Below, one piece after another: positions 50,237 through 59,364 of a stretch of 64,000 nt of DNA. The position numbers and the translations under genes were made by a program. The stretch lies in assembly GCA_934561055.1 (NCBI GenBank), contig CAKTFN010000006.1, positions 62,001-126,000 of the forward strand, read 5' to 3'. Numbering within the stretch: position 1 is the first letter of the stretch; each line of letters starts with the position of its first letter. A model generated the notes under the pieces. The model was not told where the DNA came from. It did no database searches and saw only the letters and a program-made list of their open reading frames with translations. The DNA comes from an uncultured Eubacteriales bacterium (GTDB lineage Bacteria > Bacillota > Clostridia > Oscillospirales > Acutalibacteraceae).

Positions 50237-53200
50237 TTATGAAACAATGATCATACACATTGCGATATAAGTTCCGTCAACGGTGATGGCTCTGATCATG
50301 CAGACGCCCTTTCCGACCGCTGTAACGGTACCCTTTGAGTTGACCTTTGCAACCTTTGTGTTGCTTGATTCCCATCTTACGCGCTTGTCAGTTGCGTCCT
50401 CAGGAACAACCGTTGCTTTGAGCTGAAGCCTTCCTTTGACCGAAAGCTGAACGGCGTTCTTGTTGAGCTTTACGCCGAGAACGTCACGCTTTGTTACCGT
50501 AACGAGAACAACCGCTTCGGGTGCGTTTGAGCCGTCATTCGGCTTGCAGGTGATATATGCTTTTCCGGCCTTCAACGCAGTCAGCGTTCCGTTTGAGTTG
50601 ACCTTGACAACCGTCGGGTCGCTTGAACGCCATTTAAGCTTTGCTCCGGTTGCACCTGCCGGTTTGATAACGGGCTTGAGCGCCATTTTCTTCCCGACAA
50701 GAAGTTCAACTTCCGTGTTCTTGAAGCTTACGCTCTTAATTTTCTGGAGCGAAACCTTGACCGTGCATTTTGCGGTTTGATTTCCGTATTTTGTTTTGCA
50801 GGTAATCACTGCCGTTCCCGGCGCAACAGCGATAACTCTTCCTTTTGCATTAACCTTTGCAACCTTCGGATTGCTCGAAGTCCAGGTAACGTCCTTAATT
50901 GTTGTGTCTGCCGGGGTGAAGATGCACTTAAGAGCAAGCGTCTTTTTCACTGTGAGGTTTGCGCTCGTTTTGCTCAGAGAAATCGACTTCACCTTAACGT
51001 TTACAACCTTAACTTCACAAGTCACTTTTTTTCCGGTGTCACGTGTTGTGCAGGTAATTGTTGCCGTTCCCCTTCTGACTCCGGTAACAACGCCCTTTGA
51101 GTTGACGGTTGCAACCTTCGGGTTGCTTGATTTCCAAATCAACCTCTTGTCCGTTGCGTTTTCCGGAAGAACCGTTGCAACAAGAGCTCTTGTCCGTCCG
51201 ACATAAACCGCACATCTGAGCCTGTTGAGCGAGACGGATTTCGTTTTGACAACCTTTTTAATTGTGAGGGTGCAGATGTCAACATAATGACCGTCGAGTG
51301 TTTCGCAGGTGATGACAACCGTTCCCGCTCTTTTTGCGGTTACGGTTCCGTTTGAATCAACCGTTGCGAATCTTTCATCGGACGAAAGCCACTTGACTTT
51401 TTTGTTGGTTGCGTTGAGCGGATAAATCGTCGGAACAAGAGTCAGCTTGTTTCCGGCGTAAACAGAAGCGACGTTCTTATTGAGTTTCAAACCGGTGACG
51501 TCAACAACAACGTTAACCTTGCATTTTGCCGTTGCAAAACTGTTGTCGAGCGAGGTTACGGTAATAACCGCCGAACCGGTTCCGACTGTCCTGATGAGAC
51601 CGTAAGAATCAACTGTGACAATTTTTGTGTTTGAAGATTTATAACTGACGTTTTTGAATGTTGCGTTTGCGGGAATAACCGAGCAGGAAAGCAGGTCGGT
51701 TTTTCCGAGTCTGATTGTTGTTGAAGTTTTGCTCAAAGCGAGCTTTTCAACGTTGATTTTCGGAAGAACCGTAACTTCACACATCGAGGTGTATCCGCCG
51801 TCAACGGTTTTGCAGATGATTGAAGCTTTTCCCGAACCGACGCCTGTAACAACGCCGTTTTTGTCAACGGTTGCAACTTTTTCATTTCCGGACATCCATT
51901 CAATCTTTTTGCTCGTTGCCGAATCAGGATAAACCGAAGCGGAAAGTTTCACGGTTTTTGTTGTATAGATTTCAGCCGTTTCCGGAATAACCTGAACGCC
52001 GGTGACGGGAACGGTAACGATTACCGTGCATTTTGCCGTAATGTTCGGGTCTTCGTCGCTCTTGCAGATAATCTCGCATTTTCCTCCGCCTTTTGCGGTG
52101 ATAAGACCGTTTGAATCAACAACGGCAACGGCTTCGTTCGTTGAACTCCAGCTGACGTTTTTGTTGACTGCGTCGGAGGGAAGAACCGTGCTTGTGAGTT
52201 TTTCGCTCTTTCCGAGTGAAAGGATGATGTCCGATTTGTTGAGTCTTACGTTTCCGACTCTTCTTGAAATTCCGAGAAGGCTGAGCGGGAAGTTCTGCGC
52301 CCAAATGTGCTGAAGAAGATCTGACGGGTGTGCGCCGTCAATCGTGTATTCCGGAAGGAATGCGTCCGGATCTTCCGGGTTTGCGGAAATGTCGTTGAAG
52401 TTTACATAGCCGTCATGAAGTCCCTGCGAGGCCGCCGTCGTTGCAAGCCACTCGTTGACGTCAAGGGCAATCTGCCAGTCATGCTTGAACTCCGCTTCGG
52501 TACGGATATACTTTCCGCCCGTTCCGAGATAGTCACGGGTATTGCCCTTCCATTGGGTGATACCGATGACGATAACCTTTATTCCGGCGTTATGAAGCAT
52601 TTTGAACGCCGTTTTATAATCGTTTATGATGTCTTGAGCCGTCGGCTGCTTGATTCCGGGGTACTGCTGTTTGATATCGTTGCAGACAGGATGCATGATG
52701 TCGTTTGCGCCGATTTTGATGATTGCATATTTTACACCCGACTGCGAAATTACGTCACGCTCAAGTCTGTCAAGCATAGATTCGCCGAAGATGAGCGAAC
52801 CGTAACCGAGGCCTTCTCCGCCGAGACGGTTACCGATGATTCCCTTTCCGATTACGCCGATGTTCGTTGCGCCTTGGTTGAAGATTTCTTCGCCGAGATA
52901 TTGCGGAAATTCGTTTGAAATTGTTGAATCGCCGACAACGGCAACGGTATAAGCGTTCGTTCCTTCGGCATAAACGTCAAGCGTTGCAATAATAGGAGTA
53001 ACCTTTATGAAACTGTATGACATTTGAAGATTGAAGTCAAAACCGAGAATTGCCTTGAGAAGCTGTTTGACAAGGGGGCTCAGCTCAATTTCGGTCGAGA
53101 GGCTGAACGACTCCGTTCTTGTCTGATCTCCGCTGAAAGCGAGGTATGACCTTGAGCCGGAAAGACCGGCGGTCTTAATTTCACTGAGGTTTTTAGCATA

Positions 53201-53650
53201 AATGCTGATTGCAACTTCCTGCATTGCCTGAACCTTGAAATTGATTTCGTCGGAATAAACTTCCTTTCCGGCCGGAATCGTAACAAGCGGCGAACCGTCG
53301 TTGAAAGTGATAACCTTGATTGTTGACATATCGATATTTGCGCCGGTTGTACAGTTTGCGATTGTTGCGCTGTCAATCGTGAGCGGTTTGTCACCGTAAT
53401 AGTTTGAAAAACGCACTCTGACTTTTGTTCCGCTCGCCGTCGGAACAATAACCGAACGGCAGGTTACGTTTTTGAGTTCGGCCGTTATGTATTCATAACC
53501 TTTAATTCCGATCTGAGTCGGAGCGGTTGACCATGCGCCTACCCACGTTCCGTCCTTGCTTTCAACAACAGCCGAAGACATGAATGCAAGGCAAAGCGCC
53601 GCAGTCAGTGTGAGAACAACGGTCAGGAAAACTTTTGAAATTTTCTTCAT
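50237..53650 (-). CDS. Secreted SGNH/GDSL hydrolase with eight Big_2 domains
   Basis: A 1137-residue exported protein. The signal peptide (VFLTVVLTLTAALCLAFMSSA) is followed by a beta-rich domain (to about 230) and an SGNH hydrolase: VVGDST with S242, GNRL (273-276), GAND (314-317) and the DGAH dyad (D438, H441), so all four blocks are present. Eight Big_2 domains of about 82 residues follow, each with (V/I).(W/Y)(K/S)S(S/T)(N/D)..(V/I)A.V(D/N)..G. The hydrolase is probably an esterase acting on acetylated glycans, with the Big_2 string as a spacer. No cell-wall anchor is seen. The ATG follows GGAG. Confidence 0.88.
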   Translation of the reverse strand: MKKISKVFLTVVLTLTAALCLAFMSSAVVESKDGTWVGAWSTAPTQIGIKGYEYITAELKNVTCRSVIVPTASGTKVRVRFSNYYGDKPLTIDSATIANCTTGANIDMSTIKVITFNDGSPLVTIPAGKEVYSDEINFKVQAMQEVAISIYAKNLSEIKTAGLSGSRSYLAFSGDQTRTESFSLSTEIELSPLVKQLLKAILGFDFNLQMSYSFIKVTPIIATLDVYAEGTNAYTVAVVGDSTISNEFPQYLGEEIFNQGATNIGVIGKGIIGNRLGGEGLGYGSLIFGESMLDRLERDVISQSGVKYAIIKIGANDIMHPVCNDIKQQYPGIKQPTAQDIINDYKTAFKMLHNAGIKVIVIGITQWKGNTRDYLGTGGKYIRTEAEFKHDWQIALDVNEWLATTAASQGLHDGYVNFNDISANPEDPDAFLPEYTIDGAHPSDLLQHIWAQNFPLSLLGISRRVGNVRLNKSDIILSLGKSEKLTSTVLPSDAVNKNVSWSSTNEAVAVVDSNGLITAKGGGKCEIICKSDEDPNITAKCTVIVTVPVTGVQVIPETAEIYTTKTVKLSASVYPDSATSKKIEWMSGNEKVATVDKNGVVTGVGSGKASIICKTVDGGYTSMCEVTVLPKINVEKLALSKTSTTIRLGKTDLLSCSVIPANATFKNVSYKSSNTKIVTVDSYGLIRTVGTGSAVITVTSLDNSFATAKCKVNVVVDVTGLKLNKNVASVYAGNKLTLVPTIYPLNATNKKVKWLSSDERFATVDSNGTVTAKRAGTVVITCETLDGHYVDICTLTIKKVVKTKSVSLNRLRCAVYVGRTRALVATVLPENATDKRLIWKSSNPKVATVNSKGVVTGVRRGTATITCTTRDTGKKVTCEVKVVNVKVKSISLSKTSANLTVKKTLALKCIFTPADTTIKDVTWTSSNPKVAKVNAKGRVIAVAPGTAVITCKTKYGNQTAKCTVKVSLQKIKSVSFKNTEVELLVGKKMALKPVIKPAGATGAKLKWRSSDPTVVKVNSNGTLTALKAGKAYITCKPNDGSNAPEAVVLVTVTKRDVLGVKLNKNAVQLSVKGRLQLKATVVPEDATDKRVRWESSNTKVAKVNSKGTVTAVGKGVCMIRAITVDGTYIAMCMIIVS

Positions 53651-53758
53651 AATTGCAACTCCTTTTTTGCAAGAAATCTTGCTTTTTGTTTTTCAAATTA
53701 TATAATAAAAAATATTAATCAACAGTTTATTGCGACAGTAAAAACTTTTCTTAAATAA

Positions 53759-55126
53759 TTATTTTTTATCGGAAGGCGGATTTGAATTTTCGGCTCTTTT
53801 TTTCTTTTCGGCCGTTTTTTTGATTGAAAGACCGAGATATATTCCGACGCCGATAATCGCAATCACTTCAAGAATAATGAACCACGTTGAAGTGATTACT
53901 GCGGAAACACCCGTCATTATGAGTCGGAAAACGCTCAAAGGAACGTCGTTCGCCGCAACGAGGTTAATCGTTGTGATTTCGCCTCCGGCATAATAGACTT
54001 TTGCCTGACAGATCACGTCACCGGCCTTCACCGGAGCGGAAACTTTTTCCGGAAGTGTTTCCGCAATCGGCTCAATGAGAACCGAATCGCTCGTTGCACC
54101 GGCCGGAACAAGCGCCGAAGTCTCCTTTTCCGGAACAAGGCGAAGATTGTCGCCATTTCTTCCGGCAATAACGTTAACAATTGTTACGGTCTGATTCGCC
54201 GTTGCAACAACTCTGAAGCGTATGTTGTCATACACCCAGGCAACGAGCTTTTTTGCGTCGGTAACCGCCGTGTTTTCGTCAACTCCGTCGCTGTCAACGT
54301 CCTTGTATTCGCCGCCCATTACAACGGTGAGATAAGAATATCCGTCCTGTGAGGAAACCGCCGCAATGCACTGCCCTGCCTTGTCGGTTGAGGTTTGCTT
54401 TCCGCCGGTGATTGACGAATGGTAGTAAACACTGATTGTTTGGTTGAGCATTTTGTTTGACGCGCTGTAAGTTCTTTCCTCGTTCTGAGCCGTTGCGGGA
54501 AGAGTAACCTCGCTCGCAGAAAACGCTTCGCTGAACGCCGGATAGTTGAGAGCGTATTTTACAATCGTCGCAACGTCCTCTGCCGTTGTGTACTGGCCGT
54601 CCTCATCAAAACCGCTGATGTTTTTGATCTTTGTGCTTTTGCAGCCGATTTTGTCCGCAAGAACTTGCATTTCGCTGACAAACGCCTCGGACGAACCGGA
54701 AATTTCAAAGGCAACAACGGAAGCAATGTCGTTCGCTCCGTAGACGATGAGGTTATCGACAAGCTCCTTTTTTGTGTAAAGCTCACCCGCCTTAAGGTCT
54801 GCAACCCGGACTCCGTATTCATATTTAACAAGAGCGAGCGATTTTTCGGTAATTTTCACCGTTTCTTCAAGATTGCCCCATTTTTCAATCGCAACGACCG
54901 AAGCGAGAATTTTTACGAATGCGGCCGGCGGAACCTTTTCGGTTTCCTTCTTGTTAAACATTACCGAACCGTCGTCGAGACTGATCATGTAATACTCCTT
55001 TGAATCAAGCTTCTTTGTCACTTCCGTTTCGTTGTTATAATTCGCAAAAACGGTTGCGGACGGAAGGACCGAAAGCATAATCACAGCCGCAGAAAACAGC
55101 AGCGCAAAAAATTTTTTCAAAATCAT
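53759..55126 (-). CDS. Peptidase S11 (D-alanyl-D-alanine carboxypeptidase)-like protein lacking catalytic motifs
   Basis: A 455-residue exported protein with the S11 penicillin-binding fold: signal peptide (FFALLFSAAVIMLSVLPSATVFA), YYMISLDDGSVMFNKKETEK, YTTAEDVATIVKYALNYP, then a C-terminal domain and a membrane anchor (WFIILEVIAIIGVGIYLGL). The three active-site motifs are altered: SxxK reads AFVK (69-72), SxN reads GAN (130-132) and KTG reads KQT (243-245). I confirmed these codons in the DNA. It is therefore probably inactive as a carboxypeptidase and may be structural or regulatory. The start may instead be TTG at 55120, better spaced from GGGTGAT. Confidence 0.85.
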   Translation of the reverse strand: MILKKFFALLFSAAVIMLSVLPSATVFANYNNETEVTKKLDSKEYYMISLDDGSVMFNKKETEKVPPAAFVKILASVVAIEKWGNLEETVKITEKSLALVKYEYGVRVADLKAGELYTKKELVDNLIVYGANDIASVVAFEISGSSEAFVSEMQVLADKIGCKSTKIKNISGFDEDGQYTTAEDVATIVKYALNYPAFSEAFSASEVTLPATAQNEERTYSASNKMLNQTISVYYHSSITGGKQTSTDKAGQCIAAVSSQDGYSYLTVVMGGEYKDVDSDGVDENTAVTDAKKLVAWVYDNIRFRVVATANQTVTIVNVIAGRNGDNLRLVPEKETSALVPAGATSDSVLIEPIAETLPEKVSAPVKAGDVICQAKVYYAGGEITTINLVAANDVPLSVFRLIMTGVSAVITSTWFIILEVIAIIGVGIYLGLSIKKTAEKKKRAENSNPPSDKK

Positions 55127-55290
55127 CACCCTAATTTCTGTTTTTTTGTTCGGCCCAATTGCCGACAATTTTTTCAAATGATTGCAATATTCAAAAAAAT
55201 GTGATATATTTAACGTGTGTCTGAATTAAATCAGATATATTCGATTTATTATAACAATTTTTTTGCTCAAAATAAACCTTTTTAGTGAAT

Positions 55291-55330
55291 TAATTTTAAA
55301 ATTAACAATTTTTTGTCCGAAAAGTCGGAC
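55291..55330. other. Two palindromes upstream of the metallophosphoesterase gene
   Basis: TTAATTTTAAAATTAA (55291-55306) is a perfect 16-base palindrome, and GTCCGA/TCGGAC (55316-55321 with 55325-55330) follows closely. Both lie within 70 bases of the start codon and could be operator sites. Confidence 0.4.
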
Positions 55331-55358
55331 TCAGAAAATTTATTTCAGGTGATTTTCA

Positions 55359-56054
55359 ATGATTTATGTAACCGGCGATATGCACGGCATGTTCTCCCGT
55401 TTTGACGACCCACGTCTTCGCAACCTCAAAAAGGACGACTTTTTGATTGTCTGCGGCGATTTCGGCTTTCTTTGGGACGGATCAAAAGACGAAATGAACA
55501 CGCTCAAAAAACTTTCAAAGAAAAAATATACAATTTGTTTCATTGACGGAACGCATGAAAATTTTGATATGCTTTCAAAGCTCAAAATCAAAAAGTGGCA
55601 CGGCGGAAAGGTTCACCAAATTGCCGGAAACATTCTTCACCTCATGAGAGGTCAGGTTTTTGAAATTGAAGGAAAGAAAATTTTCACTATGGGCGGCGGT
55701 GAAAGTCCTGACATTGAAATCCGCTTTGAAATGAACACATGGTCGGAAATGGAAATTCCGACGAGGGACGAACTCGTTGAAGGCGTTGACAATCTTCAAA
55801 AGTACGGCGGAAAAGTCGACATTATTATTACACACGAACCTCCCGCTAAAATCAAGGAATTCCTTCTTCTTCAGCGTGACAGCGTCACCGGAATCACCGC
55901 AATCAACACTTATCTCGAAGACGTCGGAAAAAGTTGCAAATTTGAACATTGGTATTTCGGTTCGCTTCATCTCGACAAAGTCATTTCAAAAACGCACATT
56001 TCCGTTTTCAACAACATTTTCAATGCCGCAACGGGCGAAGAAATCAAAAAATAA
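55359..56054 (+). CDS. Calcineurin-like metallophosphoesterase
   Basis: A 231-residue cytoplasmic phosphoesterase. Metal ligands are in VTGDMHG, VCGDFGFLWDG, the GNHE-equivalent DGTHENFD, ITHEPP and FGSLHLD, where the usual GHxH reads GSLH. The family includes phosphoprotein phosphatases and nucleotide phosphodiesterases; the substrate is unknown. The ATG follows AGGTGA. It is transcribed alone, divergently from the S11-like gene. Confidence 0.88.
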   Translation: MIYVTGDMHGMFSRFDDPRLRNLKKDDFLIVCGDFGFLWDGSKDEMNTLKKLSKKKYTICFIDGTHENFDMLSKLKIKKWHGGKVHQIAGNILHLMRGQVFEIEGKKIFTMGGGESPDIEIRFEMNTWSEMEIPTRDELVEGVDNLQKYGGKVDIIITHEPPAKIKEFLLLQRDSVTGITAINTYLEDVGKSCKFEHWYFGSLHLDKVISKTHISVFNNIFNAATGEEIKK

Positions 56055-56060
56055 AAGAAT

Positions 56061-56106
56061 AAAACAGGCTTCGGTCGGAAATGAAACCGCAAGCCTGTTT
56101 TTTTAT
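56061..56106 (+). terminator. Terminator of the metallophosphoesterase gene
   Basis: AAACAGGCTT (56062-56071) pairs with AAGCCTGTTT (56091-56100), followed by a T-run; overlaps the end of the converging kinase gene. Confidence 0.8.
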
Positions 56107-57581
56107 TTTCTGTTTTCGGCAATCAAAACGTCAAACCAAAACTCAACGCCGTCAACGTGATTAACCGCACCGTATTTTGCGTTCTGAAGGTTCTGCGCTT
56201 CTGCAACAATCGCAAGACCGAGTCCGAAGCGTCCCTTTTCCCGTGAATGTGCCTTGTCCGCACGGTAAAAGCTCTGCCAGATATGCTCAATATCTTCGTC
56301 GGCAATGGGCTTTCCGGTGTTGAAAACGCTGATTCGGTAAAAATCTTCAACAACTTCACAACCGATTTTGAGCATTTTACCGCCGTCAATATGGCTGAGT
56401 GCATTTGAAAAATAATTGTTGAAAACGCGTTCAAAAAGTTCGGCGTCGCCGTAACCGACAAAGTTTTCGTTGATATTCAAATCAAGCGTGATTCCGTTTT
56501 CCGAAAGATACTTTTTTCTTGAAGAAACAAGGGACAAAACTGTCTCTCTGAGCGGAATTCTTTCGTTATGAACAATGTGGCCACCGTTTTCAAAGCGCAT
56601 AAGTTCAAGAAGGCGAACAACAAGACGGTTCATTTTTTTCGACTCTTCAATGATAATGGCGCTGTATTCCTCCGTCTGCTCCTTCGTTTCCGCAAATGTT
56701 ATTCCTTCGGCGTAACCCTGAATGATTGCAATCGGCGTTTTTAGCTCGTGGGACGCATTCGCAATGAATTGCTTTCTTCCCTCTTCAAGCCTGTGCTCAC
56801 GTTCAACTTCATGCTCAAGGCGCTCGTTCTTCTTTTTCAGATCCTGCATTGTCATGTCAAGCGACGCAGAAAGCGCATTGACGCTCCGACTCAGTTCTCC
56901 GAGTTCCCTGACTCCGAATTGCGGACAAACTTCGGAAAAATCAAGGTTTCCGATGTTCTTCGTGATTCGGTTGATTTTTTTCAGCGGAACAACAAAAGTA
57001 TAAGTGTACGCAAGAAAAATGAGGAAGATTATGAGAAGGAGCGCAAGACTGACCCAAAGGATTGCAAAACTCGCCGTCTTTGCGTTGGCTTCGATGACGT
57101 CAAGCGAATAATACATTTCAATTCCGGCATTGTCCCTGAAAAACGTTCCGTAGACGACATATTTTGCCGTTGCGAAGTATTCCTGCCTTGTTTCAAAATA
57201 ACTTTTTTCATCAAGATCTTCGTGTTCGAGAATACGCATAATTCTCGGCTTCATTTCGCCGATCGAACCTTGGGAACCGAAAACCGTGTCGTTGTTGTTT
57301 GAAGAATAAATCAGTGTGTCACGAGGGTGATAAATTTCGATATAGATGTCATACTTCGCTTCAATGTCGGAAAGCTTCGTCATATAATCTTTTTCGTCGA
57401 ACTCCAGCTTTTCAATGCTCTGCGCGGCATCTTTCATGTTGTTGCGAACAACTCTGATGAACATATTCTCCATGAAAAGGAACTGCAAAACAGTGATTAC
57501 GGCAAAAATAAGAACGAGAATAAGAAATGAAAAACCGTATCTTGCCATCAGGGTGTCACGGTTCGGATGGTTTTTTTTCAT
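56103..57581 (-). CDS. Sensor histidine kinase
   Basis: A 492-residue membrane kinase. Two membrane segments (FLILVLIFAVITVLQFLF and FAILWVSLALLLIIFLIFLAY) bracket an extracellular sensor of about 130 residues. A HAMP domain (VPLKKINRITKNIGNLDFSE), coiled coil, H-box NASHELKTPIAIIQGYAEGI (His near 278), N-box FNNYFSNALSH and G-box GRFGLGLAI follow. The ATG at 57581 overlaps the response regulator stop (TGATG), so the pair is co-translated. The signal is unknown; the upstream polysaccharide deacetylase hints at cell-envelope sensing. Confidence 0.93.
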   Translation of the reverse strand: MKKNHPNRDTLMARYGFSFLILVLIFAVITVLQFLFMENMFIRVVRNNMKDAAQSIEKLEFDEKDYMTKLSDIEAKYDIYIEIYHPRDTLIYSSNNNDTVFGSQGSIGEMKPRIMRILEHEDLDEKSYFETRQEYFATAKYVVYGTFFRDNAGIEMYYSLDVIEANAKTASFAILWVSLALLLIIFLIFLAYTYTFVVPLKKINRITKNIGNLDFSEVCPQFGVRELGELSRSVNALSASLDMTMQDLKKKNERLEHEVEREHRLEEGRKQFIANASHELKTPIAIIQGYAEGITFAETKEQTEEYSAIIIEESKKMNRLVVRLLELMRFENGGHIVHNERIPLRETVLSLVSSRKKYLSENGITLDLNINENFVGYGDAELFERVFNNYFSNALSHIDGGKMLKIGCEVVEDFYRISVFNTGKPIADEDIEHIWQSFYRADKAHSREKGRFGLGLAIVAEAQNLQNAKYGAVNHVDGVEFWFDVLIAENRK

Positions 57582-58261
57582 CACAGATCCTCAATTTTAT
57601 AACCGATTCCGTAAACGGTTTTGAGGTGAGCCGCGCCCCAGTCTCCGAGCTTCATTCTCAGCCTTGCAACGTGGGAATCAACGGTTCTGACGTCGCCGAT
57701 GTAATCAAATCCCCAAATGCTGTCAAGAAGCTGTTCGCGCGAAAACACTCTTCCCGGTGCTTCAAGAAGTTTTTTGAGAATATTATATTCTTTGAGCGTG
57801 AGTTCGATTTCTTCTCCGTTGAGTCTGACTTCATGTGCCTCATGATTGAAGACAAGGTTTTTAAGGTTTTTCTCGCTCGAAAAAGCCGAGTTTGCACGAA
57901 CACGGCGAAGAAGAGCTTCAACCCTTTTCATGAGTACAGACGGACTGAACGGTTTCGTAACGTAATCATCCGCACCGGATTCATATCCCATCAGTTCGTC
58001 AAATTCTTCGCTTCTTGCCGTGAGCATAATCACGGGAACCGAAGAGACTTCTCTGACCTTTCGGCAAACTTCCCATCCGTTGAGGCCGGGCATCATGATG
58101 TCAAGAATCATCAAATCGATTGAATTGCTGTTTTGAACAAACAACGAAAAAGCCTCATCTCCGTCTTCGGCTTCAATCGGCTCATGGCCTTCTCTTTTCA
58201 AAAAATCGCAAACGAGCTTTCGGATTTTTTGCTCGTCATCCGCAACGATAATTTTTCCCAT
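57581..58261 (-). CDS. OmpR/PhoB-family response regulator
   Basis: A 226-residue regulator partnered with the kinase encoded directly downstream. The receiver domain has the acidic pair in VADDEQ, phosphoacceptor D54 in LMILDIMMPG, T of MLTARS and K of VTKPF. The winged-helix domain has LTLKEYNILKKLLEAPGRV, SREQLLDSIWG and RTVDSHVARLRMKL. The ATG at 58261 follows GGAG. It has its own promoter, and may autoregulate. Confidence 0.95.
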   Translation of the reverse strand: MGKIIVADDEQKIRKLVCDFLKREGHEPIEAEDGDEAFSLFVQNSNSIDLMILDIMMPGLNGWEVCRKVREVSSVPVIMLTARSEEFDELMGYESGADDYVTKPFSPSVLMKRVEALLRRVRANSAFSSEKNLKNLVFNHEAHEVRLNGEEIELTLKEYNILKKLLEAPGRVFSREQLLDSIWGFDYIGDVRTVDSHVARLRMKLGDWGAAHLKTVYGIGYKIEDL

Positions 58262-58312
58262 TGTTTTCTCCACCACCTGATACGATAAAAAACCGCACAC
58301 TTTTTACGGTAT

Positions 58313-58341
58313 ATTATACAATATTATCCTTGTTTCGTCAA
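58313..58341 (-). promoter_or_regulatory. Promoter of the two-component system
   Basis: TTGACG (58336-58341), 17 bases, TATAAT (58313-58318) on the minus strand. Confidence 0.72.
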
Positions 58342-58379
58342 ATAAAAAGATAAAAAAATATTAAAGCATTGAAGAATAT

Positions 58380-59255
58380 TCAGCCCCGTTTCAAAAGCTT
58401 TTCAAAAAAATCCTCCGTGCTTCTTCCCGAAGGCCGGTTATATCTTCCGAGGTCAAAAAGGCTGTCTGCGTTGTTGCGAGTTATTCGATTGATTCTCTCT
58501 TCGCAAAGAAACGACGAACGAAAGCCGAGTTCTTTGACTATACCCAGCGTCTCTTTAGAATAGCTTCCGTAAGGATAAGCAACGGCGGTTGCGGAAACTC
58601 CGGAAAGCTTTTTCAAAAGGTTTTGCATTCTCGAAAGATCCTCTTTGAGAAAGTTTTCATAATCAACCGGGCTTTCTCCGCTTTTTCTTGAAAGGCCTTT
58701 CCTTCCGGAATTGTTCGTGCTGTGCATATCATAGGTGTGATTCTGAATTTCAAATTCTTCGCTCTCGGAAAGTTCTCTGATGTCGTCCCAATTGAGATAT
58801 GCATAGTTAATGTTTCGGTCGGCATTTTCGGCATAGGTTTCCGTGATGCTTCCTACAACGGAAAGCACAGCTTTCATTTTCCGCTCTTTGAGAAGCGGCC
58901 ACGCAAGCTCACGAACGCTTTCAAAACCGTCGTCAAAAGTTATCATGATTATTTTTTCCGGAAGGTCTTTTTTCCCGTCAACATATTCGATAAGGTCACC
59001 GACAGTCACGGTTGTGTAGCCATTGTCTTTGATATAATCGAGGTCATGTTCAAGCTCGTCTTTCAGTATCACATATTTTCCTGCACGCTTTTTGTTTTCC
59101 GTGACATGATGATACATAATCACCGGCAAGTCCTTTCCTTCCGCTCCGGAAACCGGCGTAATCTTTTTTTCGGCCTTGAGCGCAAAAAAGAACGAAACGC
59201 AGAGTACTGTGACAATCGCCGCAAAAACATGAATTTTTCTTATGTGAATTATCAT
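58380..59255 (-). CDS. Membrane-anchored polysaccharide deacetylase
   Basis: A 291-residue NodB-type deacetylase. An N-terminal membrane segment (VFAAIVTVLCVSFFFAL) is followed by the catalytic domain: VIMYHHVTENK, the metal/base motif MITFDDGFESV, the His motif EIQNHTYDMHS, and VAYPYGSYS. It removes N-acetyl groups from peptidoglycan or another surface glycan. The ATG at 59255 follows GGAGATG; an in-frame ATG 17 codons upstream lies before the ribosome site. It is 118 bases upstream of the two-component genes on the same strand. Confidence 0.9.
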   Translation of the reverse strand: MIIHIRKIHVFAAIVTVLCVSFFFALKAEKKITPVSGAEGKDLPVIMYHHVTENKKRAGKYVILKDELEHDLDYIKDNGYTTVTVGDLIEYVDGKKDLPEKIIMITFDDGFESVRELAWPLLKERKMKAVLSVVGSITETYAENADRNINYAYLNWDDIRELSESEEFEIQNHTYDMHSTNNSGRKGLSRKSGESPVDYENFLKEDLSRMQNLLKKLSGVSATAVAYPYGSYSKETLGIVKELGFRSSFLCEERINRITRNNADSLFDLGRYNRPSGRSTEDFFEKLLKRG

Positions 59256-59302
59256 ATTTTCATCTCCTTCATCTGATTTATATGCATCGCAAAAAGGAAT
59301 TA

Positions 59303-59329
59303 ACAATAAGTTTTAAAGGGCATAGGATA
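59303..59329 (+). promoter_or_regulatory. Sigma-K-like sporulation promoter of dpaAB
   Basis: AC (59303-59304), 16 bases, CATAGGATA (59321-59329), which fits the sigma-K consensus AC-N16/17-CATAnnnTA. It lies about 36 bases before the dpaA ATG. No good sigma-A promoter is visible here. Confidence 0.6.
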
Positions 59330-59364
59330 ATATTGAAAACGCCCTTTGCGAAAGGAGATTTTTC

